The notes below the pieces were generated by a model, which saw nothing but the letters and a program-made list of their open reading frames with translations, did no database searches and was not told where the DNA came from. From positions 124,001 to 188,000 of the forward strand of contig NZ_WAAO01000001.1 in assembly GCF_008868005.1 (NCBI RefSeq): a DNA stretch of 64,000 nucleotides, in the 5' to 3' direction. A program made the translations under genes and the position numbers. Below, in pieces: positions 7,768 through 16,367 of the stretch; positions within the stretch are counted from its first letter, which is position 1, and every line of letters begins with the position of its first letter. Source of the stretch: Microbacterium algeriense. Its GTDB lineage: Bacteria; Actinomycetota; Actinomycetes; Actinomycetales; Microbacteriaceae.

Positions 7768-8961
7768 TCAGGAATCGGTCGATCCGGAGCGGCGGATGCT
7801 GCGCGTCACGGTGAACTTCGGGGTGCGGTGCAGCTGGGCGGTCGGGCCGATCAGACGCTCGAGCTGGGCACGATATCCGAGGCTCGAGTTGTAGACGGTG
7901 AACAGCTCGCCGCCGGGGCGGAGCACCCGTGCCGCGGCCTCGAACAGGCGGGTCGCCGCGCCGGTGTGCACGCTGGAGCCGAGGTGGAAGGGCGGGTTCA
8001 ACAGCACCACGTCGACGCTCGCGTCCGCGACTCCCGATGCCGCGTCGTCGTGCGTGACCGTGACCCGGTCGATGACACCGTTCGCCGCGACCGTCGCCCG
8101 CGCGGATGCCACCGCGGCGGCCGAGCGATCCGTCGCGGTCACCTGCGCCTCGGGGTGCGCGAGGGCGTACGAGACGGCGAGCGCGCCGGTGCCGCAGCCG
8201 AGGTCGAGCACGCGGGGCGGCGCTTCGACTTCAGTGGGTCCCTGAGCCTGCCGAAGGGCCGGAGAACTGGGTCCCTGAGCCTGTCGAAGGGCCGGCGACA
8301 GAGCGAGGGCGTCGAGGAGCACCCGGGTGCCGATGTCGAGGCGCGCGCCGGCGAAGGCTCCGCCGTGGGCAACGAGGGTCAGACCGTCGTGCCGGGCGGT
8401 GACCGGGAACGGCGGATCGACCGGTGCCTCCCTGGGCTCGGACACCACGATCAGCCGGGACTTCCGCTCGGCGCGCTGCGGCTGCACCTGGGCGAAGCTC
8501 CGTGCGAGCACGTCGTTCTGCGTGGGGGTCATGTGCTTCACACGGCCTCCCGCGATGAGCACCACGTCCGGAGCGGACCAGCGGGCGACGGCGTCTGCGA
8601 TCTCCTCGAGCTCGGCGAGAGACTTCGGCAGCTGCAACAGGACGAGCCGCGCGCCGGCGAGCAGCCCGGCATCCAGCTCGTGCGACGTGAAGCCGTCGAC
8701 CCCGAGCTCCTCGGCGTTGCGCACGAGAGCCCGCCGACCGGTCGCGAGGTCCTGGTGCACGCGGATGCCCTGCATCCCGGAATCGACCAGCGGCAGGGTG
8801 ATCGCGCCGTACTCGTCGCCGATCACGACCGTCTCCGCACCCGATGCGTCGAGCGCGAGAGCCCGCTCGACCAGCAGCAGGTCGGTCGCGTCATGCGCCT
8901 GCAGATTGTCCGCCTCGACGTCGGGCCAGCGGCGCAGGCGACTGTAGGGGAACTCCGGCAC
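7768..8961 (-). CDS. RsmC/RlmG-like class I SAM-dependent methyltransferase
   Basis: 397-residue protein with an N-terminal pseudo-methyltransferase half and a C-terminal catalytic half, as in RsmC and RlmG (rRNA guanine-N2 methyltransferases). The SAM motif VLDLGCGTGALAV and the NPPF motif (LLNPPFHLG) are intact. Start chosen at GTG 8961 (VPEFPYSRL); a longer in-frame reading would run antisense through the next gene. Two dispersed repeats encode LRQAQGP twice in the linker just before the SAM motif, a spot that tolerates insertion. Likely methylates ribosomal RNA; the exact target base is not determined. Confidence 0.88.
   Translation of the reverse strand: MPEFPYSRLRRWPDVEADNLQAHDATDLLLVERALALDASGAETVVIGDEYGAITLPLVDSGMQGIRVHQDLATGRRALVRNAEELGVDGFTSHELDAGLLAGARLVLLQLPKSLAELEEIADAVARWSAPDVVLIAGGRVKHMTPTQNDVLARSFAQVQPQRAERKSRLIVVSEPREAPVDPPFPVTARHDGLTLVAHGGAFAGARLDIGTRVLLDALALSPALRQAQGPSSPALRQAQGPTEVEAPPRVLDLGCGTGALAVSYALAHPEAQVTATDRSAAAVASARATVAANGVIDRVTVTHDDAASGVADASVDVVLLNPPFHLGSSVHTGAATRLFEAAARVLRPGGELFTVYNSSLGYRAQLERLIGPTAQLHRTPKFTVTRSIRRSGSTDS
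8236..8291. repeat. Two dispersed repeat copies in the methyltransferase linker
   Basis: Copies at 8236-8258 and 8269-8291 (GTCCCTGAGCCTGTCGAAGG core; the first has one change), separated by 10 nt. They are read in the gene frame as LRQAQGP, SSPA, LRQAQGP. Confidence 0.92.
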
Positions 8962-9010
8962 CAGCCCACTGTACGCGGGGGTCGTAAGGATTTCGCATGC
9001 GTTGCCTTCA

Positions 9011-9036
9011 CCCGATTCACACTTTTGTGAATCGGG
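9011..9036. promoter_or_regulatory. Operator-like perfect inverted repeat before an exporter operon
   Basis: CCCGATTCACA (9011-9021), 4-nt spacer, and TGTGAATCGGG (9026-9036): an 11-bp perfect dyad. A -10-like TACGCT (9039-9044) follows, 7 nt before the ATG at 9052, so the mRNA is probably leaderless and the dyad sits over the promoter spacer. The GbsR/MarR-like regulator encoded at the end of this operon is the obvious candidate binder. Confidence 0.7.
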
Positions 9037-9051
9037 CGTACGCTCCCGCGC

Positions 9052-10050
9052 ATGACCACCGTCATCGCCACCCGAGACCTCACGAAGCACTATGGCCGCG
9101 TGCACGCGCTGGACGGCCTGGACCTCACGGTCGAGCACGGTCAGGTGCACGGCTTCCTCGGCCCGAACGGTGCAGGCAAGTCGACGACGATCCGCATCCT
9201 GCTCGGCCTCGCCCGCCGCACCGCCGGCGAGGCGACCGTCTTCGGCGAGGACCCCTGGGAGCGTGCGGTCGACCTGCATCGGCGCATCGCATACGTGCCC
9301 GGCGATGTGAGCGTGTGGCCGAACCTGTCCGGCGGTGAGGCCGTGGATCTGCTGGCCCGGCTGCGCGGCGCCCGCTCGAAGGACGAGGCGTACCAGCACG
9401 AGAAGAAGCGGCTGATGGACGCCTTCCAGTTCGACCCGCGGAAGAAGGGCCGAGCGTATTCGAAGGGCAATCGGCAGAAGGTCGCGCTGATCGCGGCGTT
9501 CGCCGTGCCCGCCGATCTCTACATCCTCGACGAACCGACGAGCGGCCTCGATCCGCTCATGGCCGTGATCTTCCAGCGCGAGGTCGCCCGCGCCCACGCG
9601 AACGGCGCGACCGTGCTGCTGTCGAGTCACATCATGAGCGAGGTCGAGCAGCTGTGCGATCGGGTGTCGATCATCCGCGCCGGCCGGGTGGTCGAGACCG
9701 GGACGCTCACGGAGCTGCGCCACCTCACCCGCAGCGACGTGTCGTTCACGCCCTCCGGCGCGACCCTCGATCAGGTCGCGCGGATCCCCGACGTGCACGA
9801 TCCGGTGCAGCAGGGCGATCGCATCCGCCTCGCCGTCGACAGCGACCGCACGGCGTCCGTGCTTCCGGCCCTCGCGACGCTCGGCATCAGCGACCTGCGC
9901 GTGTCCCCTCCGTCGTTGGAAGAGCTCTTCCTCCGGCACTACGGCGACGACCTCGCGAGCCTCGAAGCCGCCGAGGACGGCGAAGACATCACGTCGCCTG
10001 CCGGTCCCGACTCCCGACGCACGCGCCGGGCCCGGAACGGTCGGGCGTGA
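9052..10050 (+). CDS. ABC transporter ATP-binding protein (polyketide-exporter type)
   Basis: 332-residue ATPase with Walker A GPNGAGKST near residue 40, Walker B ADLYILDEPTSGLDP and a switch His in LLSSHIMSEVE. The signature region reads YSKGNRQKVAL, a variant of LSGGQ. A C-terminal domain follows, as in DrrA-type exporters. There is no good Shine-Dalgarno; a -10-like TACGCT ends 7 nt before the ATG, so translation is probably leaderless. The stop shares a base with the permease start (TGATG). It forms the first gene of an exporter-regulator operon controlled by an 11-bp dyad upstream. Confidence 0.93.
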   Translation: MTTVIATRDLTKHYGRVHALDGLDLTVEHGQVHGFLGPNGAGKSTTIRILLGLARRTAGEATVFGEDPWERAVDLHRRIAYVPGDVSVWPNLSGGEAVDLLARLRGARSKDEAYQHEKKRLMDAFQFDPRKKGRAYSKGNRQKVALIAAFAVPADLYILDEPTSGLDPLMAVIFQREVARAHANGATVLLSSHIMSEVEQLCDRVSIIRAGRVVETGTLTELRHLTRSDVSFTPSGATLDQVARIPDVHDPVQQGDRIRLAVDSDRTASVLPALATLGISDLRVSPPSLEELFLRHYGDDLASLEAAEDGEDITSPAGPDSRRTRRARNGRA

Positions 10051-11672
10051 TGACCGCGCTCGGGGTGCTGCTGGGCCAGCGGATCCGGCGCGACCGCGTG
10101 CAGGTGCCGCTGTGGATCGTCGGCACCGGCCTGATGGCCTTCGCGGGATACGCGGGCGTGAGCCAGTCCTATGCGACGATCGCCGACCGGCAGAACATCC
10201 TGGCCGCAGCCCTCGCGAACCCGGTCATCCTGATGTTCCGCGGCCTGCCCTCGGGCACGTCCGAAGGGGCGTTCCTCGCCTTCGAGGTGCTGCCGTGGCT
10301 GGCGCTGCTCGCCGCGCTCATGAGCACCTTCCTGGCGGTGCGGCACACGCGCGGCGATGAGGAGGCCGGCCGCGCCGAACTGGTGTGGGCGACCCCGGCC
10401 GGACGCCGGCTGCCCACCGTCGCCACCATCGTCCACGGCGTACTGGCGGACCTCGTGCTGGCCGCGGTCACAGCGGCGGCCCTCATCGCCGCGGGGATGC
10501 CCACCGCGGGCTCGCTGCTCTCCGGTGCGGCTGCGGGCTCGTGCGGTATCGCGTTCCTCGGCATCGGTCTGCTCGCCGCGCAGCTCCTGCGCACCTCGCG
10601 CGGAGCGAACTCGCTGACGGTGTGGGTTCTCGTGGCGGCGTTCCTGATCCGCGGCATCGGCAACGCGGCCGGCACGCCCAGCGACGACCTCACCGCCATG
10701 ACGAGCGCCTGGCCGTCGTGGCTCTCGCCGTTCGGCTGGGCCGAGCAGGTGCGCCCCTACGACGCCGACCTCGTCTGGCCGGCACTGCTCGGACCGGGCC
10801 TGGGGATCGTGCTCGCCGCCACGTCCCTCGCCCTCCAGTCGCTGCGCGACATCGATGCCGGTTTCGTGGCCGAGCGGCCCGGTCGCGTCTCCGCCCGCCC
10901 GGCCCTCGCCTCGCCGCATGCGCTGGTCTGGCGGCTCACCGCGGGCTCGATCATCGGGTGGGCGGTCGGCGGAGCGATCACGGGCATCCTCGCCACGACC
11001 CTGAGCGGGCTGGTCGACCGGATCTCGGGCGAGAACCCCGCCGTGGCCGAGATCCTCACCAAGATCGGCGGCGCGACGGGCGGTCTCGACGAGGTCGTGG
11101 TGACCGTGTTCTTCACTCTGCTCGGCATCCTCGCCGCGTGCTGCGCGGTGCAGACGGTGGTGCGCGCCCGGCAGGAGGAGGTGCGGGGTACGGCGGAGGC
11201 GATACTGGCCGCCCCGGTGGGTCGCGTGCGCTGGCTGGCGGATTTCGTGATCGTCGGCGTCGCCGCGGTGGTGATCGTGGTGGCCGCCGCCGTCGTCGCC
11301 GCGTGGGTCGGGGTGTGGACCCGCGCCGGCGATCCGGAGCTCTTCCGCATCGTCGCGGTCGCCGGAGCCGGCCAGGCGGTCGCTGCAGCCGTCTTCGCCG
11401 TGCTCACCGCACTGGTGTTCGTCCTGCTCCCCCGCGCGACCGCTGCGGCGGCGTGGGGACTGGTGCTGCTGGCGGCGCTGCTCGGCATGTTCGGGCCGCT
11501 GTTCGGACTGCCGGAGTGGACCGCGGATCTCTCGCCGTTCGCCGTGACGCCCGTGGTCGACGGCGGTGGGGTGGATGCGCGGGGCCTGTGGTGGCTGGCG
11601 CTCATCCTCGCCGCGGGAGGAGCCGCAGCACTGACCCTGATGCGGCGACGCGAGCTCGCCCCCGGCGCCTAG
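10050..11672 (+). CDS. ABC transporter permease, polyketide-antibiotic exporter type
   Basis: 540-residue polytopic permease with about 12 hydrophobic spans in two halves, matching the large permeases annotated as putative exporters of polyketide antibiotics (COG3559-like) rather than the 6-span DrrB class. The repeated GDEEAGRAELVWATPAGR and EEVRGTAEAILAAPVGRVRWL loops, one per half, are characteristic and imply an internal duplication. ATG 10050 overlaps the ATPase stop by one base. The last codons run straight into the SD of the GbsR-like gene 10 nt on. The substrate is unknown. Confidence 0.92.
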   Translation: MTALGVLLGQRIRRDRVQVPLWIVGTGLMAFAGYAGVSQSYATIADRQNILAAALANPVILMFRGLPSGTSEGAFLAFEVLPWLALLAALMSTFLAVRHTRGDEEAGRAELVWATPAGRRLPTVATIVHGVLADLVLAAVTAAALIAAGMPTAGSLLSGAAAGSCGIAFLGIGLLAAQLLRTSRGANSLTVWVLVAAFLIRGIGNAAGTPSDDLTAMTSAWPSWLSPFGWAEQVRPYDADLVWPALLGPGLGIVLAATSLALQSLRDIDAGFVAERPGRVSARPALASPHALVWRLTAGSIIGWAVGGAITGILATTLSGLVDRISGENPAVAEILTKIGGATGGLDEVVVTVFFTLLGILAACCAVQTVVRARQEEVRGTAEAILAAPVGRVRWLADFVIVGVAAVVIVVAAAVVAAWVGVWTRAGDPELFRIVAVAGAGQAVAAAVFAVLTALVFVLLPRATAAAAWGLVLLAALLGMFGPLFGLPEWTADLSPFAVTPVVDGGGVDARGLWWLALILAAGGAAALTLMRRRELAPGA

Positions 11673-11682
11673 GAGGAGCGCG

Positions 11683-12186
11683 ATGCCCGACGACGAAGAC
11701 CTGGACCCCGCCATCGAGCCGGGCGCGTCGCACCGAGGGATGGAGCCCGCCGAACAGGCTGCGGCGATGATGACCGCTGCGGGGATGCCGCGGATGCCCG
11801 CCCGGGTGATGATGGCGCTGGTCGCCGCGCCCGAGGGTGGCTACACGGCTGCCCAGCTCGGCGAGCGCCTCGGGGTCTCGGCTGCGGCGGTCTCCGGCGC
11901 CGTGCGCTACCTGCAGCAGTTGCACTTCATCCAGCGCCGCTCACGACCCGGTGACCGTCGCGATCGCTACGAGTTCGTGCACGACCCGTTCTATCGCTCG
12001 ATCGTAGGGAACATGCCGGTGTACTCCCGACTCTCGGAGTACATCGACGACATCGCCGCCGCACACGACGACGACCGGGGCGCCCAGGCCAGGGCCGTCG
12101 AGCTCGCCGAGTTCCTCCGCTTCCTCTCCACGCGGATGCTCCAGATCGTCGAGGACTGGCGAGAGCTGCGCCGCACCCCGGACTGA
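11683..12186 (+). CDS. GbsR/MarR-like transcriptional regulator
   Basis: 167-residue regulator with a MarR/GbsR winged helix: MPRMPARVMMALVAAPEGGYTA leads into the recognition helix LGVSAAAVSGAVRYLQQLHFIQRR and a wing RPGDRRDRYEFV. A helical dimerisation region follows. It is the last gene of the exporter operon with an AGGAGGAG Shine-Dalgarno, 10 nt after the permease stop. Such regulators typically repress the linked exporter, and the dyad at 9011-9036 is its likely site (inference). Confidence 0.88.
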   Translation: MPDDEDLDPAIEPGASHRGMEPAEQAAAMMTAAGMPRMPARVMMALVAAPEGGYTAAQLGERLGVSAAAVSGAVRYLQQLHFIQRRSRPGDRRDRYEFVHDPFYRSIVGNMPVYSRLSEYIDDIAAAHDDDRGAQARAVELAEFLRFLSTRMLQIVEDWRELRRTPD

Positions 12187-12265
12187 TCCACCCACCCCGC
12201 CCCGCCCTGCCGCCCCGTCCCTCCCGCCCGCCGCCACTCCCGCCAGCCGCCACTCCCGTCAGCCG

Positions 12266-12347
12266 GCACAACTTCGGAGACCGCGGATGACACGCCGGGG
12301 ATGAGCGCCGGGACGCGGCGTGTCGCTTCGGATCTCCGAAGTTGTGC
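12266..12347. repeat. 82-bp palindromic element
   Basis: Outer arms of 15 bp (GCACAACTTCGGAGA at 12266-12280 and its exact complement at 12333-12347) enclose inner arms of 9 bp (GACACGCCG 12289-12297, CGGCGTGTC 12316-12324). It lies in the 298-bp gap between the GbsR-like gene and the next operon. It might terminate transcription, but the nested architecture resembles the other ~80-bp palindromes in this window. After it (12351-12410) comes purine-rich sequence with a 13-bp direct repeat at 12355 and 12372. Confidence 0.85.
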
Positions 12348-12416
12348 ATGGAGGAGGAGTGGACGAGGAGAAGGAGTGGACGAGGGGGACGAGGGGGACG
12401 GGAGGAGTGACGGCCC

Positions 12417-12461
12417 TTGACACGGGGTCGGGTTCCGTGGTTACTTAGTCAAGTAAGTAAC
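12417..12461 (+). promoter_or_regulatory. Promoter and GntR (YtrA-type) operator
   Basis: A perfect -35 TTGACA (12417-12422) is followed after 18 nt by TTACTT as a weak -10. Overlapping it is an 8-bp perfect dyad GTTACTTA (12440-12447), gtcaag, TAAGTAAC (12454-12461). The dyad covers the -10 and start region, as expected for repression by the GntR-type regulator encoded 24 nt downstream. Confidence 0.75.
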
Positions 12462-12484
12462 CCACCAACCAGTGCGGAGGACCC

Positions 12485-12874
12485 GTGATCGAAGAAGGAA
12501 AGCCCCTCTTCCTCCAGATCGCCGAGCAGATCGAGGACTCGATCCTCGACGGCTCGTTGGCCGAGGAGGCTCAGGCGCCTTCGACGAACGAGCTCGCCGC
12601 GTTCTATCGCATCAACCCCGCCACCGCCGCGAAGGGAGTCGCCATGCTCACCGACAAGGGAGTGCTCTACAAGCGCCGCGGCATCGGCATGTTCGTCGCG
12701 GGCGGCGCCAGGAACCTGCTCCTGGGCGAACGCCGCGCGGCCTTCGCCGACCGCTACATCGATCCGCTCCTCGCCGAGGCCCGCACGCTCGGGCTCGGCG
12801 CGGAAGACCTCGCGGACCTGCTCCGGCAGCGCGCCGCACAGACCCCCACTCCAGAAGGGAAGAACCCCGCATGA
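12485..12874 (+). CDS. GntR family regulator, YtrA subfamily
   Basis: 129 residues: a GntR winged helix (QIAEQIEDSILDGSLAEEAQAPSTNELAAFYRINPATAAKGVAMLTDKGVLYKRRG) and only a short C-terminal helical stretch, the layout of the YtrA subfamily that regulates linked ABC exporters. The ATG follows a weak GGAGG at 12476. The stop overlaps the ATPase start (ATGA), so regulator and transporter are co-translated. The dyad covering the promoter just upstream is the probable autoregulatory site. Confidence 0.92.
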   Translation: MIEEGKPLFLQIAEQIEDSILDGSLAEEAQAPSTNELAAFYRINPATAAKGVAMLTDKGVLYKRRGIGMFVAGGARNLLLGERRAAFADRYIDPLLAEARTLGLGAEDLADLLRQRAAQTPTPEGKNPA

Positions 12875-13788
12875 CCGCTGTCATCGAGGTGCAGAACCTC
12901 ACCAAGCGCTACAAGGAGAAGAGAGCGCTCGACAACATCTCCCTCGCCGTCGAAGGAGGCGCGATCTACGGCCTGCTGGGCCGCAACGGCGCCGGCAAGA
13001 CGACGCTCATGTCGATCCTCACGGCGCAGAACTTCGAGTCCTCCGGCTCCGTGAAGGTGTTCGGCGAGCACCCCTACGAGAACGCGCATGTGCTCAGCCG
13101 CATCTGCTTCGTCCGGGAGAGCCAGAAGTACCCGGACGACGCCTACCCCAAGCACGCGTTCAAGGCCGCGAGCATGTTCTTCCCGAACTGGGACCAGGCC
13201 TTCGCAGATGAGCTGATCGCCGAGTTCCAGCTGCCGATGAAGCAGACGATCAAGAAGCTGTCCCGCGGTCAGCTCTCGGCCGTCGGCGTCATCATCGGAC
13301 TCGCCTCGCGTGCCGAGATCACCTTCTTCGACGAGCCGTACCTCGGGCTCGACGCGGTCGCCCGGCAGATCTTCTACGACCGCCTCGTGGAGGACTACTC
13401 GGAGCACCCGCGCACCGTCATCCTGTCGTCGCATCTGATCGACGAGGTCTCCAACCTCATCGAGAAGGTCATCGTGATCGACGACGGCCGGATCCTCCTG
13501 AACGAGGACACCGATGCCGTGCGCGACCGCGCCGTGACGATCGTGGGCGACGCCGCGAAGGTCGAGGCCTGGGCCTCCGGACGCGAGATCCTGCACCGCG
13601 AGGCACTGGGTCGCGTCGCATCCATCACGGTCTTCGGCACGCTGTCGGCCGCGGAGCGCGCCGACGTCACCGCCGCGGGCCTCGACCTCACCCCGGTCTC
13701 GCTGCAGCAGCTCATCGTCCGGCTCACCCAGAAGGCGGAGGCGCGTTCCGCCGACAGAGCAGACACCCCGAATGAGGAGGTCCGCTGA
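12871..13788 (+). CDS. ABC transporter ATP-binding protein, YtrB-like
   Basis: 305-residue ATPase with Walker A GRNGAGKTT near residue 40 and Walker B ITFFDEPYLGLDAVAR. The signature is LSRGQ, not the canonical LSGGQ; this subclass often carries such changes and is probably still active. Start is the ATG overlapping the GntR stop; an ORF reading from 12472 in this frame is a shadow of the GntR gene. It pairs with the membrane protein whose ATG overlaps its own stop (TGATG). The family is linked to cell-envelope stress or peptide export, but the substrate is unknown. Confidence 0.92.
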   Translation: MTAVIEVQNLTKRYKEKRALDNISLAVEGGAIYGLLGRNGAGKTTLMSILTAQNFESSGSVKVFGEHPYENAHVLSRICFVRESQKYPDDAYPKHAFKAASMFFPNWDQAFADELIAEFQLPMKQTIKKLSRGQLSAVGVIIGLASRAEITFFDEPYLGLDAVARQIFYDRLVEDYSEHPRTVILSSHLIDEVSNLIEKVIVIDDGRILLNEDTDAVRDRAVTIVGDAAKVEAWASGREILHREALGRVASITVFGTLSAAERADVTAAGLDLTPVSLQQLIVRLTQKAEARSADRADTPNEEVR

Positions 13789-14471
13789 TGCGCACGTTCA
13801 ACGTCATCCGCCTGCAGCTGATCAACAAGGGCACCTTCGTCTGGTACCCGCTCATCATCCTCGCCGGCGCCGTCGTGGTCTCTGTCCTGATCTACGCCAT
13901 GATCCCCGTCGACACCCCCAAGTACGGCGGCGGCGGGCAGGCACCGCTGTGGTACTTCTTCGCTGTGGGGATGTCGGCGATGACCCTGACGTTCCCGTTC
14001 TCCCAGGCGATGAGCATCACCCGACGGGAGTTCTTCTTCGGCACGATGCTCACCGCGATCCTGGCCAGCGCGCTCATGGGCGTGCTGTTCCTGATCGGCG
14101 GCGGCATCGAGGTCGCCACGAACGGGTACGGCGTCAACGGGTACGTCTTCTACCTGCCGTGGCTGTGGGATGCCGGTCCGCTCGGCGCCTTCGTGGTGTA
14201 CTTCACGCTCGCGCTGTTCTTCTTCGTGCTGGGCTTCACCGGCGCGACGATCTACAAGAGCTGGGGCCAGCTGGTGCTCCTCATCGTGAGCATCGGACTC
14301 TCCCTCGTGCTCATCGGACTGCTGTTCGTGGCGGCGCGGATGGATCTGTGGAACGAGATCGGCGCTGCGATCATGGACCTCGGAGCCGTCGGGCTCGCGC
14401 TCTGGGGCCTCCTGCTCACGGCGGTCTTCACCGGGGTATCGTTCCTCGCGTTCCGCCGGACCATCCCCTGA
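13788..14471 (+). CDS. ABC transporter membrane subunit
   Basis: 227-residue protein with six clear hydrophobic segments, starting at YPLIILAGAVVVSVLIYAMI and ending at LLLTAVFTGVSFLAF. The loop FSQAMSITRREFFFGTM between spans 2 and 3 is typical of YtrC/D-like partners of GntR-linked ATPases. It completes a three-gene operon (regulator, ATPase, membrane subunit). A GC-rich hairpin 18 nt after the stop probably ends the transcript. Confidence 0.88.
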   Translation: MRTFNVIRLQLINKGTFVWYPLIILAGAVVVSVLIYAMIPVDTPKYGGGGQAPLWYFFAVGMSAMTLTFPFSQAMSITRREFFFGTMLTAILASALMGVLFLIGGGIEVATNGYGVNGYVFYLPWLWDAGPLGAFVVYFTLALFFFVLGFTGATIYKSWGQLVLLIVSIGLSLVLIGLLFVAARMDLWNEIGAAIMDLGAVGLALWGLLLTAVFTGVSFLAFRRTIP

Positions 14472-14489
14472 TCGGCCCCGTCCGCCGGC

Positions 14490-14530
14490 GGATGCCGCGG
14501 CTGCACACCTCGTGCGGTCGCGGCATCCGT
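14490..14530 (+). terminator. GC-rich hairpin terminator
   Basis: CGGATGCCGCG (14490-14500) and its exact complement (14520-14530) form an 11-bp stem with a 19-nt loop, 18 nt after the exporter operon. There is no T-run, as is common in high-GC actinobacteria. Confidence 0.65.
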
Positions 14531-14627
14531 CGTGTAGGGCGGGCCTCGACCGCAGGCTCCTAGTCCCGACGCGTCGCGGAATCAACCCGATGCCGGTCAC
14601 CGGGCGCGACGACTAGGCTCACTGCGC

Positions 14628-15746
14628 GTGAAGGTCCCCTCTCGTCTCAAGGTGCGCCCGTCGGGTGTCGCCCGCGCGGTGCACGACGCCGTCCGCCCGG
14701 CGCGCCTGCTGCTCGTCGTGAAGACGATGCTCGCGGTCGGGCTCGCCTGGGCGATCGCGCCGCACATGCCCGGGGTCACCGACGAGTACCCGTACTACGC
14801 CCCGCTCGGCGCTCTGGTGAGCATGTATCCGACGCTCATGGGTTCGGCGAAGTCGAGTCTGCAGACACTGCTCGGCCTCGCGACCGGTATCGCCCTGGCG
14901 ACACTGATCGTCGTCACCGTCGGCCCGACGTGGTGGTCGATCCCGCTCGTGGTGGGCCTGGGCGTGCTGGTGTCCGGCACCGGATGGTTCGGGGTGGGCC
15001 GCGAGTACGTCCCGATGGCGGCGCTGTTCGTCCTGATCATCGGCGGCCAGAACGCCGACGACTACTCCCTCGGCTATCTCACGCAGATGGCGGTCGGCGT
15101 GGTGGTCGGACTTCTCGTGAACATGCTGATCGCTCCGGCTCCGCTGACGGCGGCAGCGGCAGCGAGGGTCGACGCGTTCCGCGCACAGCTGGGCGAGCAC
15201 CTACACGACATCGGCTCGGCCGTCTCGGAGTCCTGGCCACCGGAGCACGAGCAGTGGGCGGACGACGCGGCCTCGCTCGCCGAGACCACCGCTTCGCTGC
15301 GGACGGCGCTGGCGGAAGCCGACGAGAGCCGACGGGGCAATCCGCGCGCCCGGGGCCGTCGCGCCGAGACGGGGCATATCCACGAGGATCTCGCGAGCCT
15401 CGACCGCATCGCTCACCTCATCCGCGACATCTCCGACGCCACCGCCGACACCATCTGGGACCGGCCCGGCGGCTTGGCGCTGGACCCCGCACTGCCGGAA
15501 CCGCTGTCCGAGGCCTGCCATGCGGTGGCCGACGTGATCGCCCTGAAGGACCCGTCGGCCCCGGAGTCCCGTCGCCTGCGCGGGGAGGCGACCCGCGCGG
15601 TGCGCCTGCTGCTGGAGCGCGTCGACGATCGGACGATCGATGCGCGCCGTTCGATGGGCCCCGGCGTCCTGATCGCCATGCATCTGCGCCGCATCCTCAT
15701 CCTGAGCGCGCCCCCCTCCAACGCGGAGGAGGACCCGGAGGACTAG
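14628..15746 (+). CDS. FUSC family membrane protein
   Basis: 372-residue protein of the FUSC/aromatic-acid-exporter type. An N-terminal block of about six short hydrophobic spans (residues ~25-175, including LLVVKTMLAVGLAWAIAP and AVGVVVGLLVNMLIAPAPLT) is followed by a long helical cytoplasmic half. Related proteins export p-hydroxybenzoic acid or fusaric acid. The GTG start follows a -10-like TAGGCT (14614-14619) by 8 nt with no Shine-Dalgarno, so it looks leaderless. It runs convergently to the ArsR-type gene, with 7 nt between stops. Confidence 0.85.
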   Translation: MKVPSRLKVRPSGVARAVHDAVRPARLLLVVKTMLAVGLAWAIAPHMPGVTDEYPYYAPLGALVSMYPTLMGSAKSSLQTLLGLATGIALATLIVVTVGPTWWSIPLVVGLGVLVSGTGWFGVGREYVPMAALFVLIIGGQNADDYSLGYLTQMAVGVVVGLLVNMLIAPAPLTAAAAARVDAFRAQLGEHLHDIGSAVSESWPPEHEQWADDAASLAETTASLRTALAEADESRRGNPRARGRRAETGHIHEDLASLDRIAHLIRDISDATADTIWDRPGGLALDPALPEPLSEACHAVADVIALKDPSAPESRRLRGEATRAVRLLLERVDDRTIDARRSMGPGVLIAMHLRRILILSAPPSNAEEDPED

Positions 15747-15753
15747 TCGCCGG

Positions 15754-16344
15754 TCAGACGGTGTCGTCCGCGGCGACCAGGTCGATCTGCCAGTAGCGGC
15801 CGTCGGGATCGGCGTCGTCGTGCGCGTCGTCGGCGGCGGAGAGGGCGTCGTTGATCGTCCCCATCACGGCTTCGAACTCGGCTTCGGTGAGGCGGATCGT
15901 GCGCTGGGTGAAGGCCGCGTGCACCTCGGCCGTGCGGCCGGAGACGTACTCCGGGGTCCAGGCGACCACGCGACGCACGAGGTCCTGATGGTCCTCGACG
16001 AGCGCCGACACCACCGCGACGCCGAGCGCCTCGTCGGCGACGGGGTTCTCCGGCCCGCCGAGGTTGAGCGCGCCCTTCCGCCCTGTCCAGACCCGATCCC
16101 GCCGATCGCGGGCCTTGTCGGGCGCCTCCTCGATCAGGCCGGCCTCGGCGAGCGCGCGCAGGTGGAAGCTGGCGCTGTTGGCCGGCACGTCGAGCTCGGT
16201 CGCGATGTCCGCCGCGCGGAGGAACTCGTGGCGGGAGATCAGGCGCAGGATCCGCCGCCGCAGAGGGTGCGAATAGGCCTTGAGCATGGCCGAGGTCATC
16301 CACACCGGATCGTCGCTCGAGTTCCGCTCGGTGTCCTCCGTCAT
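15754..16344 (-). CDS. ArsR-type winged-helix regulator
   Basis: 196 residues: an N-terminal HTH_20/ArsR fold (AYSHPLRRRILRLISRHEFLRAADIATELDVPANSASFHLRALAEAGLI) and a helical C-terminal half with ELxxA-type sequence. No cysteine metal site is visible, so it probably senses something other than metal, as do many MFS-linked members. It is divergent from the MFS gene at 16419. The shared 75-bp gap holds a 10-bp perfect dyad plus a third half-site, so this protein most likely represses the MFS gene and itself. Confidence 0.9.
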   Translation of the reverse strand: MTEDTERNSSDDPVWMTSAMLKAYSHPLRRRILRLISRHEFLRAADIATELDVPANSASFHLRALAEAGLIEEAPDKARDRRDRVWTGRKGALNLGGPENPVADEALGVAVVSALVEDHQDLVRRVVAWTPEYVSGRTAEVHAAFTQRTIRLTEAEFEAVMGTINDALSAADDAHDDADPDGRYWQIDLVAADDTV

Positions 16345-16367
16345 GTGCCGATCCTACTCGCAGCCGC

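Noticed and set aside
8962..9939. N-terminal extension of the RsmC-like methyltransferase
   Set aside because: The in-frame extension runs antisense through the exporter ATPase gene; the family-like N-terminus starts at GTG 8961.
9939..11714. 591-codon minus-strand ORF opposite the polyketide-exporter permease
   Set aside because: Composition is Arg/Gly/His-rich codon shadow; the plus strand has a clear permease with coupled starts.
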